This document shows, in pieces, positions 1 through 3,980 of a stretch of DNA of 7,822 nucleotides. The stretch is from Scatomonas sp963661545 (GTDB taxonomy: Bacteria > Bacillota > Clostridia > Lachnospirales > Lachnospiraceae). The stretch covers positions 1 to 7,822 of the forward strand of contig CAVLCU010000121.1 of assembly GCA_963661545.1 (NCBI GenBank), written 5' to 3'. Each line of letters opens with the position of its first letter. Positions within the stretch are counted from its first letter, which is position 1. A program made the translations under genes and the position numbers. The notes under the pieces were generated by a model. That model worked only from the letters and a program-made list of their open reading frames with translations, searched no databases and was not told the origin of the DNA.

Positions 1-1
1 T

Positions 2-49
2 ATAAAAACTGTGAAGGAATGGCTTGGGGAGGACCTGGTTCAGGCTTGA
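2..49 (+). CDS. Possible C-terminal end of a plus-strand gene (partial)
   Basis: The frame starting at base 2 is open to a TGA at 47-49 and encodes 15 residues ending in a plausible amphipathic tail (KEWLGEDLVQA). If real, this gene enters from the left edge and converges on the minus-strand operon, with the hairpin at 108-146 between them as a shared terminator. The piece is too short to assign a family. Another frame (1-69) is also open, so the choice rests only on how protein-like the translation looks. Confidence 0.27.
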   Translation: MKTVKEWLGEDLVQA

Positions 50-107
50 AGATAAGGGCTTATGCATGACCTATCCGTGGACAAAGCCGCTGAAAGAGGC
101 ATAAAGC

Positions 108-146
108 AAGGGCTTTCAAGGTCATATGCTGACTTTGAAAGCCCTT
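108..146. terminator. Hairpin downstream of the lspA-like gene, probable (bidirectional) terminator
   Basis: Arms 108-124 and 130-146 pair over 17 bp with a single G-U type mismatch and a 5-nt loop (TATGC). Reading on the minus strand it lies about 40 nt after the stop of the signal peptidase II-like gene and is followed by GCTTTAT, a weak U-tract. On the plus strand the stem runs into CCCTTTTCC. It fits a terminator between convergent genes, but neither tail is a strong U-run. Confidence 0.5.
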
Positions 147-185
147 TTCCTGGTGAAACTACCTTGTCTTCTTGGCCGGATGGTC

Positions 186-641
186 TTATCTTCGCTCTCC
201 TTTGCTGAAGAGGTTTAGGAGGATGCCCAGGAAGATGCAGATATCCGACAGGTTAAAAAATAGGTTCCGCAGCTTTTTACACTTGCCTCGAAAGCTGAAG
301 TAATCTGTCACATATCCCTGATGGAAGCGGTCGAACCAGTTACAGAGCGCCCCTCCCAGCAGGAGACTCATGCCGATCTTCTTGCCCCTGGAGCCCTTGT
401 GGCCCAGGAGGACCACATAAGAGAGCAGCAGGAGCCCGATGAAGCCCAGGGTTCCCTTGCGAACCAACTCCGGGTATTCCGACAGACCCCCAAAGGCGAT
501 TCCTGAATTATGTACCTTCCGCAGGCAGATTTTCCCCCCAAAGAGGGAACGTTCCTCCCCCTCCGGAAGCTTGGCCTCGATATACTTCTTCAGCATCAGG
601 TCTCCCAGGAAAACTGCCAGCAATATTAGGATAAAAATCAT
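186..641 (-). CDS. lspA: Signal peptidase II-like protein (lipoprotein signal peptidase, divergent)
   Basis: This 151-residue, very hydrophobic protein matches the aspartyl signal peptidase II family, which cleaves the signal peptide of prolipoproteins in the membrane after lipid attachment to the cysteine. Visible landmarks are an N-terminal TM segment (about 1-17) with D14, the HNSGIAFGG motif (44-52, family HNxGxAF), the first catalytic block GGALCNWFDR (96-105, Asp104) and the second FNLSD (129-133, Asp133). Four TM segments are expected, at about 1-17, 62-80, 88-102 and 131-146. Length is slightly below the usual 150-170. The stretch before the second catalytic Asp is unusually basic (RGKCKKLRN, 118-126). 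It starts 24 nt after the stop of the zinc-ribbon gene, with AAGGA-type ribosome binding sequence upstream, so it is probably the last gene of the clpX operon. Many clostridia carry a second, canonical lspA; this could be the divergent copy. Confidence 0.82.
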   Translation of the reverse strand: MIFILILLAVFLGDLMLKKYIEAKLPEGEERSLFGGKICLRKVHNSGIAFGGLSEYPELVRKGTLGFIGLLLLSYVVLLGHKGSRGKKIGMSLLLGGALCNWFDRFHQGYVTDYFSFRGKCKKLRNLFFNLSDICIFLGILLNLFSKGERR

Positions 642-665
642 ACTTCCTTGTCCTTCCTCTAACCC

Positions 666-1202
666 TTACTCTTCTCCATCTGTCTGCGCAGAAGTCTCTT
701 CCTTAGGAGCTGCGTCCCCGGTTCCTTCCTGCCCTGCACCTGCTTCTTCTGAATCGGCTTCCCCAAATCCTTCTTTCCCTTCCCCGGGGTCTTCCTTCTC
801 CTCCTCTTCCGGGCTGGGATCCTCCGGCATCAGGCCGCCGCATTGCATACAGAAGCGGGCTTCTCTGGGGATGTGGGCGCCGCAGGCGGGACAGATCTTG
901 TTGCCCCGCTTGGCTGCAATCTCATCCCGGCAAACCAGAATAGATGTCCGCAGGGAGACGATCTCTTTGCACAGATCGGTAATCTCCGGATCAAAGCTCT
1001 GTCCCTCCTCCTCTCTCTGGTAGACAGCCTCGCCAATCTTCCGGAAAGTGTCCTCTGTCTTCCTTTCCAGGGAGGAAATCTTTCCTTTCAGCTTCTGAAT
1101 GGTCAGGAATTCATCCGTCTTCTTTGCCACCTTGTCTGCTGTCCTGGAAAGAGACTTTCCCAGGTTTTCAAAAAAATCCGGTGTATTCGTTGTATTTGCC
1201 AT
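666..1202 (-). CDS. Coiled-coil zinc-ribbon protein with acidic tail
   Basis: A 178-residue soluble protein with three parts. Residues 1-100 are charged and helical, with heptad-like spacing at about 33-98 suggesting a coiled coil. Residues 104-121 form a zinc ribbon with two CxxC knuckles (C104, C107, C118, C121; CPAC and CMQC). Residues 126-178 are a low-complexity Glu/Gly/Pro/Ala tail, strongly acidic. No TM or signal peptide is seen, so it should be cytoplasmic. The start is well supported: AAAGGAGG lies 9 nt before the ATG. It begins 76 nt after clpX with no convincing promoter or terminator between, and 24 nt precede the lspA-like gene, so the three are probably co-transcribed. The four-Cys ribbon is common in Firmicutes proteins of unknown role; no enzymatic motif is visible. 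A role as ClpX partner is only suggested by position. Confidence 0.8.
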   Translation of the reverse strand: MANTTNTPDFFENLGKSLSRTADKVAKKTDEFLTIQKLKGKISSLERKTEDTFRKIGEAVYQREEEGQSFDPEITDLCKEIVSLRTSILVCRDEIAAKRGNKICPACGAHIPREARFCMQCGGLMPEDPSPEEEEKEDPGEGKEGFGEADSEEAGAGQEGTGDAAPKEETSAQTDGEE

Positions 1203-1263
1203 ATCTACGCACCTCCTTTAAGCATATGGCATGTGCCGGTCAAGCCGGTATAGGTAAGGGGCA

Positions 1264-1307
1264 GACAGCCCTCTTCCTTTATGACTCCAACAAAGGAGAG
1301 GTCTGTC
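1264..1307 (-). other. Inverted repeat spanning the clpX stop codon
   Basis: Arms 1264-1280 and 1292-1307 pair almost completely (GACAG / CTGTC, CCTCT / AGAGG, CTTT / AAAG) with one mismatch and one bulged base around an 11-nt loop. On the minus strand the last codons of clpX form one arm and the stop TAA lies at the loop edge. No U-tract follows, so it is not a standard terminator; it could influence mRNA processing or reduce read-through into the zinc-ribbon gene. Confidence 0.35.
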
Positions 1308-2718
1308 CCCTCATGAGAATCTGGGGTCCTCCCCTGTGTTCCACGTAGGCTCCGGTAATGATCACTTCGCCGATGTTGTCATCCTTGGGAATCTCATACA
1401 TGATATCCAGCATGAAATCCTCGATAATGGCTCGCAGAGCCCGGGCGCCGGTATCCTTCTCCATGGCCTTGCGGGCGATAGCTCTCAGGGCACTTTCGTC
1501 AAATACCAGCTTCACCTCATCCAGCTCCAGCAGGCGCTGGTATTGCTTGAGGATGGCATTCCTGGGTTCCTGGAGGATCTTCACCAGCATATCCTCCGTC
1601 AGACTCTCCAGGGAGAAAACAATGGGCATCCTGCCCAGGAATTCCGGAATCATTCCAAAATTCCGCAAATCCTCCACAGTCACCTGCATCAGCAGATTCT
1701 TGTCATCGTCATACTTGTCCTTCAATTCCGCCTGAAAGCCGATGGAGGCCGTCTTCTTCAATCTTTCCCGGATGATCTCATTCAGCTCGGGAAAGGCCCC
1801 GCCGCAGATAAAGAGAATATTCTTGGTATTTACGGTAACCATGGGAACCATGGCATTCTTGCTGTTGGCTCCCACCGGAACCTCCACCTGACTGCCCTCC
1901 AAGAGCTTCAGCATACCCTGCTGAACAGCCTCCCCACTGACATCCCTCTGGTTGGTATTCTTCTTCTTGGCGATCTTATCAATCTCATCGATGAAAATAA
2001 TCCCATGCTCCGCCCGCTCCACGTCATTGTCAGCGGCAGCCAGCAGCTTGGAAACCACGCTCTCGATATCATCTCCGATATAACCCGCCTCCGTCAGGGA
2101 GGTGGCATCGGTGAGAGCCAAAGGCACATTCAAAAGCTTGGCCAGGGTCTGCACCAGGTAGGTCTTGCCGGAACCTGTCGGCCCGATCATCAGCATATTG
2201 GACTTCTCGATCTCCACATCTGAGGCCTTTTGATCGGACAAAATCCTTTTATAATGGTTATAAACCCCCACCGACATGATCTTCTTGGCCTTCTCCTGGC
2301 CGATGACATAGGCATCCAGCTCCTCCTTGATCATATGGGGAGGCGGAACATCCTTGATGGTCAGGGCTCTCGGTTCCGGTTTCTTTTCTTCCTTTTTCTT
2401 CTTGATCTTCTGCCTGGGAGCCCTCTGACTCAGGGATGACAGATCAATCATGCTGATATTAGGCGGCATCCTTTGCAAAAGCTCTCCCAGATCTACCTTG
2501 CTGTCCTGGATCGTCCGGAAGCTTCTTTGCATACAATCCGCACAAATATAGATCTGACCCGGCATCTCGATCATTTTCCCTGCCTTACTCTCCGGCCGGT
2601 GACACATGATGCAGATCTTCTCATATTCCGTGGAATCCTCCCCCGCCTGGCCATCCCCCTCTGCCTGCGGGGCAAGCTCCTCCGTCTGCTCCTCTATCCT
2701 GTCCTTCTCTTCCGACAT
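1279..2718 (-). CDS. clpX: ClpX-type AAA+ unfoldase, divergent paralog
   Basis: ClpX is a hexameric ATPase that unfolds proteins and feeds them to ClpP. This copy has 479 residues, longer than the usual 410-430, because of an acidic 30-residue N-terminal extension and a Lys/Glu-rich linker (about 103-117). Domains in order are the zinc-binding domain (C36, C39, C59, C62), the AAA+ large domain with Walker A GPTGSGKT (179-186), pore-1 loop GYIG (212-215), Walker B IFIDEID (241-247) and pore-2 RDVSGEA (258-264), then the ClpP-docking IGF (326-328), arginine finger in EFLGRMP (R363) and sensor II GAR (424-426). The loop that carries RKH in canonical ClpX reads GANSKNAM (283-290), so that substrate-recognition motif is missing. 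ATPase activity and ClpP binding should be intact, while substrate choice probably differs. The start is backed by GAGAGGA about 11 nt upstream. It heads an apparent operon with the zinc-ribbon and lspA-like genes. Confidence 0.9.
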   Translation of the reverse strand: MSEEKDRIEEQTEELAPQAEGDGQAGEDSTEYEKICIMCHRPESKAGKMIEMPGQIYICADCMQRSFRTIQDSKVDLGELLQRMPPNISMIDLSSLSQRAPRQKIKKKKEEKKPEPRALTIKDVPPPHMIKEELDAYVIGQEKAKKIMSVGVYNHYKRILSDQKASDVEIEKSNMLMIGPTGSGKTYLVQTLAKLLNVPLALTDATSLTEAGYIGDDIESVVSKLLAAADNDVERAEHGIIFIDEIDKIAKKKNTNQRDVSGEAVQQGMLKLLEGSQVEVPVGANSKNAMVPMVTVNTKNILFICGGAFPELNEIIRERLKKTASIGFQAELKDKYDDDKNLLMQVTVEDLRNFGMIPEFLGRMPIVFSLESLTEDMLVKILQEPRNAILKQYQRLLELDEVKLVFDESALRAIARKAMEKDTGARALRAIIEDFMLDIMYEIPKDDNIGEVIITGAYVEHRGGPQILMRGQTSPLLES

Positions 2719-2786
2719 ATATGATATAATCCTCTCTTCCTTGAAACCACCGGCAGCTGCCCCGGCAACTATTTCCGGTTACATAG

Positions 2787-2815
2787 AGTATATTCCAAAA
2801 CCCCTCCCGAAACAA
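2787..2815 (-). promoter_or_regulatory. Probable sigma-A-type promoter of the clpX operon
   Basis: On the minus strand a -35 TTGTTT (2815-2810) is separated by exactly 17 bp from a -10 TATACT (2792-2787), giving a predicted start near 2780 and a leader of about 60 nt. The leader contains the 10-bp palindrome GGCAGCTGCC and three CCGG motifs that could form a small hairpin. I saw neither a CtsR operator (tandem GGTCAAA) nor a CIRCE element, the usual heat-shock signals for clp genes in Firmicutes. The rest of the 208-nt gap after the HEPN gene shows no strong terminator. Confidence 0.55.
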
Positions 2816-2926
2816 GTAAAAATACCATAAACCGCCTGGAGGGCCGACAAGGCAAGTAAGGGCAGACAGGAACAAGGGGCACCAGGGAAGGTGGCTGACG
2901 CATTGTATTGCAAGTCTTGCGTTGAT

Positions 2927-3328
2927 TCAAGCTTGTAGCAAGGTAGCCAAATAAAGCTTTATTTCCTCTTGTACCAAACAAGCAGACTCATACTGCTTCG
3001 CTGCATCCTCAGCCGATGCAATATAGAACTCACTATAGTCACTGTCCTCGCGAACTGTTTTTATTCTTCCGAGTCTTTTTCCCACTTCCCTTGGCATCTT
3101 TCCCGAAGCAACATATGTCTTGTTAAAATAAGCAATGGCATCCTTGTGACGTTTAAAATCGATTCCTTCAATTGCCAATACCGCTTTTACTGCATAAAAA
3201 ACGACATAATAGGATCGGTTGATACAATCTTTGTATAAGTTATTTTCAAGGCACATTCTGGCTGCTTGCAAAGTCTCCTCCGATTGTTCCATCCGATAAA
3301 CGGAAAGAGCCTGACGTTTTTCATTCAT
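2927..3328 (-). CDS. HEPN-domain protein, partner of the nucleotidyltransferase
   Basis: About 133 residues, all helical, matching the HEPN fold found next to minimal nucleotidyltransferases. The family block RSYYVVFYAVKAVL (about 38-51) is followed by KRHKDAI (H61 by this numbering) and a C-terminal DYSEFYIAS...AKQYESA region typical of the type. HEPN proteins of such pairs are often RNases (HepT toxins), but the R-x4-6-H catalytic motif is not visible: the only histidine has no arginine at the right spacing. It may therefore be a non-catalytic or substrate-binding HEPN. Start choice: the ATG at 3328 overlaps the stop of the upstream gene by 8 nt (ATGAATGA) but lies 12 nt from AGGAGG (3346-3341). 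A TTG at 3334 is better spaced, at 6 nt, and would add two residues. Both imply translational coupling. The gene is AT-rich relative to its flanks. Confidence 0.78.
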   Translation of the reverse strand: MNEKRQALSVYRMEQSEETLQAARMCLENNLYKDCINRSYYVVFYAVKAVLAIEGIDFKRHKDAIAYFNKTYVASGKMPREVGKRLGRIKTVREDSDYSEFYIASAEDAAKQYESACLVQEEIKLYLATLLQA

Positions 3329-3656
3329 TAACAACTATGCCCTCCTGCTCCACATTACGATAATAAGGTAGTTCTTCCTTCCAATAGTTAAAGTGGTCTA
3401 TGTTTTTTACGACTGGCGAAATATCCACCTTATATTTCATAAATAATTCAAATGCGCAATCCGAAACCTGATCATAAAATGAATTGATTTTATCCGCAGG
3501 AGTACTCACCAGAATCATTACATCTATATCCGAATTCTGATTGTAATCTCCTCTTGCATAAGAACCGTATAAACGAATCATTCGAAAATCATCCTTGAAT
3601 AGTTTTCTCATATCCCGCTCAAATTCCTTTAATATAATCGCAAGTTCTCCGGGCAT
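3321..3656 (-). CDS. Minimal nucleotidyltransferase (MNT/MntA type, pol beta superfamily)
   Basis: A compact 111-residue protein with the nucleotidyltransferase signature GS-x10-DxD: G31-S32, then D43 and D45 (SDIDVMILV), with a third acidic residue at D78 (KVDIS). These three carboxylates bind the catalytic metals. In the well-studied MntA/HepT type VII toxin-antitoxin systems the MNT protein transfers AMP from ATP to its HEPN partner and neutralises it; that function here is inferred from the family and the adjacent HEPN gene. AAGGAGG lies 8 nt upstream of the ATG. No convincing promoter was found; a weak pair (CAGACA, 17 bp, TATAGG) lies upstream near 3752-3780. The gene is about 32-37% GC in sampled 60-nt stretches, well below clpX, consistent with acquisition by transfer. 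Confidence 0.82.
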   Translation of the reverse strand: MPGELAIILKEFERDMRKLFKDDFRMIRLYGSYARGDYNQNSDIDVMILVSTPADKINSFYDQVSDCAFELFMKYKVDISPVVKNIDHFNYWKEELPYYRNVEQEGIVVNE

Positions 3657-3823
3657 AGGGTCATCCTCCTTCCCATCTCTGAACGTCTTAACTACTTAAA
3701 ACACCCAAACCAAACTCCCATGGCGGCTAGCGCCGCCTCCACTACTTAACCTATAAAAAAGCACAAACCACCTGTCTGTAGTATACTTGAATTGTTAAAA
3801 ACAATCACACAGCAAGGAGATTT
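3657..3823. other. Non-coding upstream region of the MNT/HEPN pair
   Basis: This AT-rich stretch is part of a 324-nt gap without an established gene. From right to left it holds a short palindrome ATTGTT-AAA-AACAAT (3791-3805), an AGTATACT octamer (3780-3787) that reads as a TATACT -10-like hexamer on both strands but without a good -35 on either, the repeat/hairpin element at 3691-3749, and the ribosome binding site of the nucleotidyltransferase gene. The palindrome beside the octamer would be a natural operator position, but this is speculation. Confidence 0.35.
3691..3749. repeat. 9-bp direct repeats flanking a GC-rich hairpin
   Basis: ACTACTTAA occurs at 3691-3699 and again at 3741-3749. 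Between them lie 41 nt that include a perfect GC-rich hairpin, GGCGGC (3722-3727) and GCCGCC (3732-3737) with a 4-nt loop. Very GC-rich DNA in an AT-rich surrounding, bounded by an exact repeat, resembles a small palindromic intergenic element with a target-site duplication. An operator pair or attenuator-like leader structure is the alternative, since it lies 35-95 nt before the nucleotidyltransferase start. Confidence 0.45.
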
Positions 3824-3913
3824 ATGCCATGTACCAGTATACCACAAATTGCGGATAAGAGAAATAATGTTTCGGATTTTGCTACAAAATTTTTGGAAAG
3901 TATTTTGTTGTGA
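3824..3913 (+). CDS. Possible small plus-strand ORF of 29 codons
   Basis: An ATG at 3824 opens a frame of 29 residues ending at TGA 3911-3913. AAGGAG (3814-3819) precedes it at short spacing (4 nt). The stop is 7 nt before a perfect hairpin terminator whose U6 tail faces this strand, and a TATACT hexamer lies about 40 nt upstream. The peptide begins MPCTSIPQIADKRNN and has no TM or Cys pair. It could be a short real gene or, as likely, the 5' remnant of a lost gene; I do not recognise it. Confidence 0.3.
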   Translation: MPCTSIPQIADKRNNVSDFATKFLESILL

Positions 3914-3920
3914 AAGATAG

Positions 3921-3963
3921 AAAAAGACGATACCTGGTTGTGAAGCCAGGTATCGTCTTTTTT
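3921..3963. terminator. Strong rho-independent terminator of htrA (probably bidirectional)
   Basis: Arms 3921-3937 and 3946-3962 form a perfect 17-bp stem around an 8-nt loop. For the minus strand it lies 18 nt after the htrA stop and ends in TTTTT; for the plus strand it ends in TTTTTT. The arm core is GACGATACCTGG. Confidence 0.9.
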
Positions 3964-3980
3964 CTTGTCGCATTGCTCCT

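Noticed and set aside
1..69. Alternative open frame at the left edge ending at TGA 67-69
   Set aside because: Its translation is Gly/Trp-rich and less protein-like than the frame ending at 49; both are too short to decide firmly.
439..1023. Plus-strand open frame over the lspA-like and zinc-ribbon genes
   Set aside because: Ser/Pro-rich translation mirrors the acidic Glu/Gly tail on the other strand; no ribosome binding site or domain supports it.
1203..1260. Possible promoter TTGACC-17-TAAAGG before the zinc-ribbon gene
   Set aside because: The -10 position would coincide with the AAAGGAGG ribosome binding site, so a transcript from it would lack that site.
1336..2223. Long plus-strand open frame antisense to clpX (295 codons)
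   Set aside because: It lies wholly inside clpX on the opposite strand, its translation is His/Leu/Gln-rich without domains, and the clpX frame carries all conserved motifs.
2621..2981. Minus-strand open frames across the clpX promoter region
   Set aside because: They overlap the start of clpX or the end of the HEPN gene in other frames and run through the promoter and leader; no ribosome binding site or recognisable protein.
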